A DNA stretch of 50,601 nucleotides from DASVDK01 sp036381125 [NCBI: Thermodesulfobacteriota bacterium] (GTDB lineage: Bacteria; DASVDK01), in contig DASVDK010000141.1 in assembly GCA_036381125.1 (NCBI GenBank), positions 1 to 50,601 on the forward strand. The letters run 5' to 3'. The notes beneath the pieces are model-generated. The model was not told the DNA's origin. It worked only from the letters and a program-made list of their open reading frames with translations, and searched no databases. Positions 24,604-32,243 of this stretch are shown here, in pieces; within the stretch, counting starts at the first letter, position 1; each line of letters opens with the position of its first letter. The position numbers and the translations under genes are program-made.

Positions 24604-25035
24604 ATGGACAAGCGGGCAGTGATGGGCTTCGTCGCCGGGTTCGTCGCGGTCCTGGTCTTCCACCAGGCGATGGTCGGGATCCTCTACGTTCTCGGCGTGA
24701 TCGGGGCGCCGCCCTACCGGCTCGCGCCGGTCCCGCCGTTCGGCGTGCCGTCGGTGATCAACTCGGCCTTCTGGGGCGGCGTCTGGGGGATCGTCTTCGC
24801 GCTCGTCGAGCGCCGCTTTCCGAGGGGCGGCGGCTACTGGCTCGCCGCGCTCGTCTTCGGCGCCGTGGGGCCGCCGCTCGTCGCGTGGTTCGTCGTGGCA
24901 CCGCTCAAGGGGCTGCCGGCCGGCCCGCCTGCCGGGGCGCGCCTGCTCATCGCGCCGCTCATCAACGGCGTCTTCGGGGTCGGGATCGGCCTCTGCCTGC
25001 GCGTGCTGCGGGCCGGCGTCTCACGCCGCCGGTAG
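24604..25035 (+). CDS. Integral membrane protein, about four spans, unknown function
   Basis: The 143-residue hydrophobic protein has about four spans, including FVAGFVAVLVFHQAMVGILY, SAFWGGVWGIVFALVE, YWLAALVFGAVGPPLVAWFV and LIAPLINGVFGVGIGLCLRV. A His in the first span and Pro-rich loops (APPYRLAPVPPFGVP) resemble small uncharacterised membrane proteins found widely in proteobacteria and related phyla. The ATG at 24604 follows GGGGAGGCTGCGGGC. Its 3' end overlaps by 15 bases the convergent epimerase gene, which is unusual but possible. Function is unknown. Confidence 0.75.
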   Translation: MDKRAVMGFVAGFVAVLVFHQAMVGILYVLGVIGAPPYRLAPVPPFGVPSVINSAFWGGVWGIVFALVERRFPRGGGYWLAALVFGAVGPPLVAWFVVAPLKGLPAGPPAGARLLIAPLINGVFGVGIGLCLRVLRAGVSRRR

Positions 25036-26004
25036 CTCCCGCGCGTCGAGGCGGCCGGCCTTCCGGAGGGCCTGGAACTCCTCGATCGTCTGCCGCAGGC
25101 CGTCCGCGAAGCTCGTACGCGGCCTCGGCCCCAGGTCCCGCTGGTAGCCCTCGTCGGAGAGGGCGGCCGGGAACGGGATCGGCGTCGGGTCGTAACTGAT
25201 GAGCCCCTTCGCGCCCGGCAGCGTCGCCTCGATGAGTCCGGGGATGTCGGCGATGGCGACCGACTCGCCGTGGAGGTTGTAGACGCGGGCGCCGTCGAGC
25301 GAGCTGTTCGCCGCGGCGATCAGCGCGGCGGCCACGTCGGCCGTGTAGACGAGGTCGCTCGCGCCTCCCCAGCGGATCCGGAAGGGCCGCCCGAGGACGG
25401 CCGCCTTGATAGCGAGCGTCGGATCGGCCGTGAGGCCGAAGTCGCGCCCCGGGCCGTACACCGAGAGCGGCCGGAAGCCGATGGAGGGGATCCGGCTCTC
25501 CGCCCAGTAGACCTTCGCGCAGTCCTCGTTGGCCACCTTGTAGACGCCGTAGTGCGTGGCCGGCAGGCGGGCGGCGTCGTCGCCGACCGGGCCGTCGTAG
25601 AGCGACGCCGGTCCGAACACCGCGGCCGAGGAGACGTAGACCACCCGCTCCACCTGCCCCGGGTTGGCCTTCACCGCCTCGAAGACGTTGTTGGTGCCGA
25701 TGACGTTCACGCGGGCGCCGCCCACCGGGTCCTGCCGGCAGAGCGGCACCTGCCAGGCGGCCAGGTGGATGATGCGGGTGATCCGGTGCTCGCGGACGAC
25801 CCCGGCGAGCCGCTCGCCGTCGGCGATGTCGCCCTGGAGCAGCGTCGCCTGCCGCAGGCGGTCGTCCCCGGCGATCATGCGGACCCGCCACGGGTCGGTC
25901 CCGAAGTCGAGCAGCACCGGCCGCTCGCCGGCGTCGACCAGACCGCGGACGACCCAGGCGCCGATGCAGCCGAACGCGCCGGTGACGAGGGTCCGCGGCA
26001 TCAT
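25021..26004 (-). CDS. NAD-dependent epimerase/dehydratase (extended SDR)
   Basis: The 327-residue extended SDR starts TLVTGAFGCIGAWVVRGLVD (GxxGxxG). It continues with GDIADGERL and IIHLAAWQVPLCRQDPVGGA. The catalytic Ser is in VYVSSAAVFGP, the Tyr-Lys pair in HYGVYKVANED, and GFRPLSVYGPGRDFGLTADP is substrate-side. It resembles UDP-glucose 4-epimerase and L-threonine or uronate dehydrogenase-like enzymes. Its start overlaps the stop of the DUF2088 gene (ATGA), so translation is coupled. This suggests the two work on the same hydroxy-acid or sugar-acid substrate. Substrate identity is inference. Confidence 0.9.
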   Translation of the reverse strand: MMPRTLVTGAFGCIGAWVVRGLVDAGERPVLLDFGTDPWRVRMIAGDDRLRQATLLQGDIADGERLAGVVREHRITRIIHLAAWQVPLCRQDPVGGARVNVIGTNNVFEAVKANPGQVERVVYVSSAAVFGPASLYDGPVGDDAARLPATHYGVYKVANEDCAKVYWAESRIPSIGFRPLSVYGPGRDFGLTADPTLAIKAAVLGRPFRIRWGGASDLVYTADVAAALIAAANSSLDGARVYNLHGESVAIADIPGLIEATLPGAKGLISYDPTPIPFPAALSDEGYQRDLGPRPRTSFADGLRQTIEEFQALRKAGRLDARELPAA

Positions 26005-27323
26005 CGGACCCCCGCCCAGGCGGCCAGCCCGTGCCGGAAGGCCGGCAGCGGGAGGTCGGCCAGGTGCCCCTCGGCCGTGAAGGCCATCGGCTGCGGATCG
26101 GAAAGCGGCTCGAGGCCCGCGCGGCCCTGCCCCTCGGTCTGCCAGAGCGACTCGGACACCCACATCTCCTCGAGGTGAAGCGTGCTCTCGATGCGCACGA
26201 GCCGCGCGGTGGCCGGCTCGACGCGGTTCGCGGTGGCGACGGCGAGCGCGATGGCGTCGCGATCGTTCATCATCCAGATGGGGGTCTTGCCGCCCCCCAG
26301 CTCCGTGCTCGTGATGATGTTGGTCCAGTACTTCTGGTAGTCGATGTTCTCGAGCACCGCCCGGGTCGTCACGTCGGCCAGCCCGAGGCCGCAGGCGTTG
26401 CCGTGCGTCCGCTCGGTGAGGCGCAGGACGACGAGCTTCTGCGGGTTCCTCGGGTCCTGGATGTGGCGGACCGAGTACCGGCCGGTGACGTTGGGGTCCA
26501 TGCCGGCGCCGCTCACGTCCTTGCCGAGGTAGTCGACGACGAGCACGTCGAGCCGGCCGAAGGGGATCGTCGCCATGAGGTCCCGCGACATCTTCAGGAG
26601 CTCCGGCTCGCGCGCGAGGATCCGCTCGGCCGGCACCGCCTCGATGCGCGCCACGTCCTCCCGCGCGTTCTCCACCGTGGCGATCCCGCCGAGCACCTTG
26701 CCGGTGTCGAGGATGAGCCGCGCGGCGGCCGGGATGGTCTCGTGGAAGGTGTCGAAGCCCCGCTTGTGGATCACGGCGGCGCCGGTGTGCTTCCCGTAGC
26801 CGATGACGAGCATCTTGCAGAGCCCGCTCTCGACCGGCCCGTGGAAGTCGGTGTGGACCTTGATGCGGTTGACGGGGAGGAGGAAGTCGGCCTCGAGCGC
26901 CGCCTTCGACTGGTGGACCGGGAAGCCGCCCGGCGTGACGCCGATCTGGACGGTGTCCATCTCGGCGCGGAACGGGACCCCCATCGTCTCGGGCGTCACG
27001 CCGTAGCCGGCCAGGACCTCCATCTGCCCCTCGGGCGTCCCGCCGCCGTGACTCCCCATGGCGGGCACGACGTAGGGCTTCGCCCCCCGGGCCTTCAGCT
27101 CGTCGACGACGGCGCGGGTGATCTCGGCGATCCGGGCCACGCCGCGGCTGCCGACACCGACCGCCACGGTCTGGCCGGGGCGGATCCGGCCGTCGAAGAC
27201 CTTCATCTCGCGGGCGACCGCGTCCCTGACCGGCGCCTCGCGCGTCGCGTCGAGCCGCTGGCGAATGCGCCGCACCTCCGGAAGGGGCAGATCGAGGCCG
27301 CCGTCTACGACGTTGAATGCCAT
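26001..27323 (-). CDS. LarA-like (DUF2088) nickel-dependent racemase/epimerase family protein, copy A
   Basis: The 440-residue protein is a LarA-type protein. LarA racemises lactate with a nickel-pincer nucleotide, and relatives racemise or epimerise other 2-hydroxy acids. Visible features are GVGSRGVARIAEI near residue 65, PAMGSHGGGTPEGQ near 95, RIKVHTDFHGPVESG and GYGKHTGA with histidines and lysines in the active-site region, and LTERTHGNACGLGLAD in the C-terminal domain. GGAGG precedes the ATG at 27323. No larB, larC or larE (cofactor synthesis) is in the window. A paralogue lies at 29115-30446. It is coupled to an extended SDR, which fits a hydroxy-acid pathway. Confidence 0.9.
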   Translation of the reverse strand: MAFNVVDGGLDLPLPEVRRIRQRLDATREAPVRDAVAREMKVFDGRIRPGQTVAVGVGSRGVARIAEITRAVVDELKARGAKPYVVPAMGSHGGGTPEGQMEVLAGYGVTPETMGVPFRAEMDTVQIGVTPGGFPVHQSKAALEADFLLPVNRIKVHTDFHGPVESGLCKMLVIGYGKHTGAAVIHKRGFDTFHETIPAAARLILDTGKVLGGIATVENAREDVARIEAVPAERILAREPELLKMSRDLMATIPFGRLDVLVVDYLGKDVSGAGMDPNVTGRYSVRHIQDPRNPQKLVVLRLTERTHGNACGLGLADVTTRAVLENIDYQKYWTNIITSTELGGGKTPIWMMNDRDAIALAVATANRVEPATARLVRIESTLHLEEMWVSESLWQTEGQGRAGLEPLSDPQPMAFTAEGHLADLPLPAFRHGLAAWAGVR

Positions 27324-27506
27324 GGGGCCCTCCTGCTGTGCCGGGCGCCTCCGGCACCGGGTCCGACCTGATGGTAGCGCCGAGGCCGACCAGGGCGCGA
27401 CTTGCGGGCGAGGCCCCCCATTGCGTAAGATGCGACACCGATGCCGTCCAGAACGGCGTTCTCAAAAAAGGCAGCGATCCATGTCCAACCGGGAGAGGGC
27501 AATCTC

Positions 27507-28052
27507 ATGAGCAGATCGACTGGCATCCGCCTCGCGGCCGTCGGCGTGGCCCTCGGCCTCCTCGCGCCGATCGCCGCGCTGGCACAGTCCAGGGCGCACG
27601 CGGCGCGGAAGATCGAGCGAGGCAAGTACCTGGTGATGATCGCCGGCTGTCACGACTGCCACACGCCGGGCGGCCTCTACGGCGCGCCCGACATGTCCCG
27701 CGCGCTGGCAGGCAGCGAGGTCGGCTGGCAGGGGCCGTGGGGGGTCAGCTACGGCAGGAACCTCACGCCCGACCCGGAGACCGGCATCGGCAAGTGGAGC
27801 GAGGCGGACATCGTGCGCACGCTGCGCACCGGCTCCCGGCCAGACCGCACGCCGCTGCTGCCGCCCATGCCGTGGCCCAACGTCGCCCACATGACGGACG
27901 CCGACCTCGGGGCGGTCGCCGCCTACCTCAAGTCGCTGCCGCCGGTGAAGCACGCCGTCCCGGCCAGCGTGGCCCCGGGCGGGCAGCCGGCCGGCGCGGT
28001 GATCCCGTTCCCGCCCCCGCCCGCCTGGGACGCGCCCCGCGCGTCCCAGTAG
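27507..28052 (+). CDS. Exported c-type cytochrome, single heme
   Basis: The 181-residue protein has a signal peptide (STGIRLAAVGVALGLLAPIA, cleavage after ALAQS) and one heme-binding CHDCH at residues 48-52 in GKYLVMIAGCHDCHTPGG. PNVAHMTDADLGAVAAYLKS supplies the usual C-terminal helix with a candidate Met ligand. It resembles the cytochrome subunits of alcohol/aldehyde dehydrogenases and diheme c-554-type proteins, but with a single heme. The proline-rich C-terminus (PFPPPPAWDAP) is probably disordered. GGGAGAGGG lies before the ATG at 27507. It likely passes electrons from a periplasmic dehydrogenase not encoded here. It converges with the DapB-like gene with nine bases between. Confidence 0.88.
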   Translation: MSRSTGIRLAAVGVALGLLAPIAALAQSRAHAARKIERGKYLVMIAGCHDCHTPGGLYGAPDMSRALAGSEVGWQGPWGVSYGRNLTPDPETGIGKWSEADIVRTLRTGSRPDRTPLLPPMPWPNVAHMTDADLGAVAAYLKSLPPVKHAVPASVAPGGQPAGAVIPFPPPPAWDAPRASQ

Positions 28053-28061
28053 ACCCGCGCC

Positions 28062-28859
28062 TCAGTCGAGCAGCGAGTCGAGCCCGCGCCGCAGGCCCGG
28101 TCGCTCCCCCACTCTGCGGATCGCGAGCAGTGTGCCGGCCACGTACGGCCGTGGGCTCGACCCGGCGTCGTGCCGGATCGTGAGCCGCTCGTCCGGGGCG
28201 CCGAACACCGCCTCGCAGGCGAGCACGTACCCCGGCAGCCGCACCGAGTGCACGCGCGTGCGGCCGACCTCGGCCCCGCGCGCCTCCCGCGGGCCGAAGA
28301 GGTGCTCGATCGGGACGGAGGTCGGGTCCTGGCGCACCTCCGAGAGCCGCTCGGCCAGTTCCCGCGCCGTGCCGCTCGGCACGTCCGGCTTGCCGGCCGA
28401 GGCGTAGTCGAGCACCTCGACGTCGGCGACGTAGCGCGCCGCCATGAGGGCGAAGCGCTGCATGAGCGTCGCCGTGATGGAGAAGTTGCCGGCGGCGAGG
28501 ACGCCGACGCCGCGATCCCGGGCGGCGCGATCGATCTCCTCGTAGTCGGCGGCGGTGAGCCCCGAGGTGCCCACCACGACCGACCGGCCCGCGGCGACGG
28601 CGGCCAGCACGTGGCCCTTCACGGCGTCGGGCCTCGTGTAGTCCACGACCACGTCGCTCGGCGTGGCGAGCGCCTCGGCAAGGGTCGGCACGACCGTCAC
28701 CCCCAGTGGCGATCCGCCGGTCGCGACACCGACGTCTTGCCCGGCCGCACCGCGGGCAACCGCGGCGGCGAGCGTGAGGTCGGGCGCCTCCGCCACGGCG
28801 CGCACCAGCTCGCGTCCCACCCACCCGGTCGCCCCCCCCAGCGTCACGGCAATGGTCAT
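28062..28859 (-). CDS. DapB-like dehydrogenase lacking the catalytic histidine pair
   Basis: The 265-residue protein has the DapB (4-hydroxy-tetrahydrodipicolinate reductase) fold. It has the N-terminal AVTLGGATGWVGRELV, the middle VDYTRPDAVKGH, VVGTSGLTAADYEEID and AAGNFSITATLMQRFA, and the substrate loop KPDVPSGTA. In true DapB the loop reads HHxxK(x)DAPSGTA. Here the segment is LDYASAGKPDVPSGTA, so the Lys is kept but the two histidines, including the general acid, are gone. It may act on another substrate or only bind one. A DapF-like protein with altered catalytic residues lies at 39.5 kb. Length is normal and the frame is intact. Confidence 0.85.
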   Translation of the reverse strand: MTIAVTLGGATGWVGRELVRAVAEAPDLTLAAAVARGAAGQDVGVATGGSPLGVTVVPTLAEALATPSDVVVDYTRPDAVKGHVLAAVAAGRSVVVGTSGLTAADYEEIDRAARDRGVGVLAAGNFSITATLMQRFALMAARYVADVEVLDYASAGKPDVPSGTARELAERLSEVRQDPTSVPIEHLFGPREARGAEVGRTRVHSVRLPGYVLACEAVFGAPDERLTIRHDAGSSPRPYVAGTLLAIRRVGERPGLRRGLDSLLD

Positions 28860-29066
28860 GGGACGACGCTACTGGAGGACGAACCGCATGTCCACCAGAG
28901 GATCCGCGAGCGTCTCCGACCCGCGGCCCGGTCCCCGACCAGCCGCCTGCCTGCAGGGCGGATCGATACGCTGGCAGCCGGTCGATCCTGGTCGACGAAG
29001 ACGAAGGTGGAGCCCGGCGGCACGAGGCGCGGGGCGGACCCGCTTCGGCCCGTGGAACCGGCCGTC
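28860..29066. other. Intergenic region, no supported gene
   Basis: Nothing credible is encoded here. A minus-strand frame contains a short peptide-like stretch (PRLVPPGSTFVFVD) without a ribosome site; it could be a gene scrap but is not recognisable. Confidence 0.4.
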
Positions 29067-29115
29067 TGGAAAATGGAAAGACCTGACCCCATGGAAAATG
29101 GAAAGACCTGACCCC
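29067..29115. repeat. Tandem pair of 24-25-bp dispersed repeat units
   Basis: Two exact copies of a 24-base unit, TGGAAAATGGAAAGACC followed by TGACCCC, occupy 29067-29090 and 29092-29115, one base apart. The reverse complement of 23 bases of the unit is at 10030-10052. The second copy ends in the stop codon of the DUF2088 copy B gene. The sequence resembles the short REP-like units spread by IS200-type (RAYT) transposases, but none is in view. Confidence 0.75.
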
Positions 29116-30446
29116 TAGGAGCGGCGCTCGTCCGTCCACGGCGCTCGCCCGTGCCGGGTCCGCGGGGCCGGCAGGTCGGCGAGGCGGCCGTCGGCCCCGA
29201 AGGCCATCGGCTCCGCCTCGGCGAGCGGCTCGATCTCGGGGTGGTGGCGCCCTTCAGCCTGCCAGAGCGCCTCGGACACCCAGAACGTCTCGAGCTCGAG
29301 CGTGGAGCCGATCCGCACGAGGCGGGGGGCGCTCCGGTCGACGCCGGGAGCGGTGAGCAGGGCGAGGGCGATCGCCTCCCGGTCGGTCGGCACCCAGAGC
29401 GGCGTGCGCGCGGCGTCGAGCGACTGCGAGGCGACCGCGTTGGTCCACCCCTTCTGGTAGTCGATCGACTCGACCACGTCGCGCGTCGTGATGTCCGCGA
29501 CGCCGAGGCCGTGCGCGTTGCCGTGCGTCCGCTCGGTGAGGCGGAGCACCACGATGCGCTGGGGCGCGAGCGGATCGACCCCGAGGTGACGGGCGGTGTG
29601 GCGGCGGGTCACGTTGGGGTCCATGCCGGTGCCGCTCACGTCCTTGCCGATCCGGTCGACGATCAGCACGTCGAGCCGGTCGAAGGGGATCCGCGGCAGG
29701 AGGGCGCGGGCCCGCTCGAGCAGCTCCGGCTCGCGCGCGGCGATCGCCTCCCCCGGCACCAGCTCCACGAGGGCCACCTCGTCGCGGGCGTTCTCGACGG
29801 TGGCGAGCCCGCCGAGGACGCGGACCTCCCGGAGGACCACGTCGAGCGCCGCCGGGATGGTGTCCGCGAGGCGGTCCATCCCCCGCTGGTGCAGCTCGGT
29901 CGCCCCGGCGTGCTTGCCGAAGCCGACGGTGAGCATCTTCGCGAGCCCGCTCTCGAAGCGCCCGTGGAAGCTCGTGTGCGGCTTGACGCGGTTGACGACC
30001 AGCACGGCGTCGGCCGCGAGCGCCGCCCGGCCGAAGTGCACGGGCAGGTCTCCATCGGCCACGCCGATCCGCACGGTCTCCATCGAAGGATCGATCGGCG
30101 CGCCGACCGACTCGGGCGTGACGCCGTACTCGGCCAGGACCCGGAGCTGCCCCTCGGGCGTGGCGCCGCCGTGGCTCCCCATCGCGGGCATGACGATCGG
30201 CCTTGCGCCGCGCGCCTCGAGCGCCTCGACGGTCGCCCGGACGAGCGCCGCGAGCGAGGCGAGCCCCCGGCTGCCGACGCCGATCGCCACGGTCATCCCG
30301 GGCCGGATGCGCCCGTCGAGCTTCGCCATCTCGCGGCGCACCGCCGCCGCCACGTCGGCCTCCCGTGTGGCGTCGAAACGCTGGCGGACGTGCCGCCAGG
30401 CCGGCAGCGGGAAGTCGAGCGGTTCGCTCGTGATGGTGAACGGCAT
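29115..30446 (-). CDS. LarA-like (DUF2088) family protein, copy B
   Basis: This 443-residue paralogue of the protein at 26001-27323 is clearly similar along its whole length: GVGSRGLASLAALV, PAMGSHGGATPEGQ, RVKPHTSFHGRFESG, GFGKHAGA, DVSGTGMDPNVTRR and LTERTHGNAHGLGVAD. The family includes nickel-pincer lactate racemase. Differences cluster in the first 60 residues and between residues 280 and 400, which suggests a different substrate. The last codons touch the tandem repeat at 29067-29115. The gene follows the ABC exporter by nine bases on the same strand. No nickel-cofactor genes are nearby. Confidence 0.9.
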   Translation of the reverse strand: MPFTITSEPLDFPLPAWRHVRQRFDATREADVAAAVRREMAKLDGRIRPGMTVAIGVGSRGLASLAALVRATVEALEARGARPIVMPAMGSHGGATPEGQLRVLAEYGVTPESVGAPIDPSMETVRIGVADGDLPVHFGRAALAADAVLVVNRVKPHTSFHGRFESGLAKMLTVGFGKHAGATELHQRGMDRLADTIPAALDVVLREVRVLGGLATVENARDEVALVELVPGEAIAAREPELLERARALLPRIPFDRLDVLIVDRIGKDVSGTGMDPNVTRRHTARHLGVDPLAPQRIVVLRLTERTHGNAHGLGVADITTRDVVESIDYQKGWTNAVASQSLDAARTPLWVPTDREAIALALLTAPGVDRSAPRLVRIGSTLELETFWVSEALWQAEGRHHPEIEPLAEAEPMAFGADGRLADLPAPRTRHGRAPWTDERRS

Positions 30447-30455
30447 GGCGCACTC

Positions 30456-32243
30456 CTAGCCCGCGATCCGCGCCTCCTCGGCGTCGCGGAACTGGCGGCG
30501 GTAGAGCCGCTCGTAGAGGCCGCCCCGGGCGAGGAGCGCGTCGTGCGTCCCCTCCTCCACCACGCGGCCCCGGTCGAGGACGACGAGGCGATCGGCCCGC
30601 CGGACGGTGGAGAGCCGGTGGGCGATGATGAGCGTCGTGCGGCCGGCGAGGAGCCGCTCGATGGCCTCCTCGACGAGCCGCTCGCTCTCGGCGTCGAGGC
30701 TGCTCGTGGCCTCGTCGAGGATGAGGATCGCCGGGTCCTTGAGGATCACGCGCGCGATGGCGATCCGCTGGCGCTGGCCGGCCGAGAGCGTGACGCCGCG
30801 CTCGCCGACGAGGGTCGCGTACCGGTCGGGGAGCCGCTCCACGAACTCCGCCACGTGCGCGGCGCGTGCCGCCTCGGCGATCTCGGCGTCGCTCGCCGAA
30901 GGCCGCCCGTAGGCGATGTTGTCGCGGATCGTGCCGCTGAAGAGCGCCGGCTCCTGCGGCACCAGGCCGATGGCCCCGCGCAGGTCGGCGAGCCGCAGGC
31001 GCCGGACGTCGACGCCGTCGAGGGTGACCTGTCCCTCCGTGGGGTCGAAGAAGCGCGGCACGAGCGAGGCGAAGGTGCTCTTGCCCGCGCCGGACGGCCC
31101 GACGAGCGCCACCACCTGACCCGGCGCGATCGTGACGCTCACGTCGCGGAGCGCCCAGGGGGCCTCCCCCTCCCCGTAGCGGAACGACACGCGCTCGAAG
31201 CGCACCTCCCCGCGCAGCGGCGCCGGCAGCGGCACCGGGCGGGACGGGTCGGCCACCACCGGCGCCACGCCGAGCAGCTCGAAGACGCGCGACGCCGCGC
31301 CCACGGCCTCCTGGTACCCGGTGAAGTAGCCGGCCAGCGCCCCCACGGCGCCGGCCACGTACACCGTATAGAGGAGGAACGAGACCAGCTCGCCGGCCGT
31401 GAGGCTCCCGGCGAGGACCAGGCGCCCCCCCTGCCAGAGGACGGCGAGGCAGCCGGCGAACGTGGCGAACGTCACGGCGGCGAAGAAGAGCCCCCGCACG
31501 CGGGCCCGGCGCATCGCCGTCCGGAGCGAGGCATCCACGCGGGCGTCGAACCGCACGGTCTCGTCCGCCTCCCGCACGAAGCTCTGCACCACGCGGATCT
31601 GACCGAACACCTCGTCCGCGAGCGCCACCGCGTCGGCCACGCGGTCCTGCACGGCGCCGCTCACGCGGCTGAGGCGCCGGCCGAAGAGGAGCGCGACGCC
31701 GGCGACGAGCGGGCCCACGGCCAGGGCTGCCACGGTGAGCTGCCGGTGGGCGACGGCGAGCAGCACGACGCCGCCGATGAACGTGAGCCCCTGCCGGACG
31801 AAGCCCGAGAGCTGCTGCGAGAGGAAGGCCTGCAGGAAGCCGACGTCGGCGGCCAGCCGGCTCGTGAGCTCGCCCGTCCGCCGCGTCGCGAAGAAGCCGG
31901 GCGGCAGCCGGACGAGGTGTGCGAACAGGTCGCGCCGCAGGCCGGCCACGACCCGCTCGGCCGCGCCCGAGAGCAGGTAGGCCTGGACGAACACCACCCC
32001 GGCCTGCAGGACGAGGAGCCCCGCCAGGAGCAGCGTGAGCCGGTTGAGCTGGCCGCCATCGCCCGCCAGGAACGCCGAGTCGAGGAGCCGGCGGATGAAG
32101 AGCGGGAAGACGAGCGTGACCGCCGTGCTCGCCAGGACGCAGACGGCCGCCGCCGCGAGCGGCCAGGCCTCGGGGCGGACGCGCCGCCAGAACGGCGCGA
32201 GGGCGGCCGGCGAGGGGAGCCGGCGGCGCCCCGAGGCGGTCAC
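30456..32243 (-). CDS. MsbA/LmrA-type ABC exporter (membrane and ATPase domains fused)
   Basis: The 595-residue half-transporter has six membrane spans (for example WPLAAAAVCVLASTAVTLVF and LLAGLLVLQAGVVFVQAYLL) and an ATPase domain. The ATPase shows Walker A GPSGAGKST, Q-loop GLVPQEPALFSGTIRDNI, signature LSAGQRQRIAIARV, Walker B ILILDEATSSLD and switch His IIAHRLSTV. It would work as a homodimer flipping lipid or exporting a hydrophobic compound. The GTG start at 32243 overlaps the stop of the CtaA-CtaB fusion (GTGA), so the two are translationally coupled. That raises the possibility that it acts in heme or lipid handling, though this is inference. Confidence 0.93.
   Translation of the reverse strand: MTASGRRRLPSPAALAPFWRRVRPEAWPLAAAAVCVLASTAVTLVFPLFIRRLLDSAFLAGDGGQLNRLTLLLAGLLVLQAGVVFVQAYLLSGAAERVVAGLRRDLFAHLVRLPPGFFATRRTGELTSRLAADVGFLQAFLSQQLSGFVRQGLTFIGGVVLLAVAHRQLTVAALAVGPLVAGVALLFGRRLSRVSGAVQDRVADAVALADEVFGQIRVVQSFVREADETVRFDARVDASLRTAMRRARVRGLFFAAVTFATFAGCLAVLWQGGRLVLAGSLTAGELVSFLLYTVYVAGAVGALAGYFTGYQEAVGAASRVFELLGVAPVVADPSRPVPLPAPLRGEVRFERVSFRYGEGEAPWALRDVSVTIAPGQVVALVGPSGAGKSTFASLVPRFFDPTEGQVTLDGVDVRRLRLADLRGAIGLVPQEPALFSGTIRDNIAYGRPSASDAEIAEAARAAHVAEFVERLPDRYATLVGERGVTLSAGQRQRIAIARVILKDPAILILDEATSSLDAESERLVEEAIERLLAGRTTLIIAHRLSTVRRADRLVVLDRGRVVEEGTHDALLARGGLYERLYRRQFRDAEEARIAG

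Noticed and set aside
25021-27465. Apparent 814-residue fusion frame of epimerase and upstream sequence
   Set aside because: The N-terminal part is the out-of-frame shadow of the DUF2088 gene; the epimerase starts at 26004 with an ATGA overlap.
28856-29092. Minus-strand frame between DapB-like and DUF2088 copy B
   Set aside because: Its 5' part runs through the tandem repeat and there is no ribosome site or recognisable domain.
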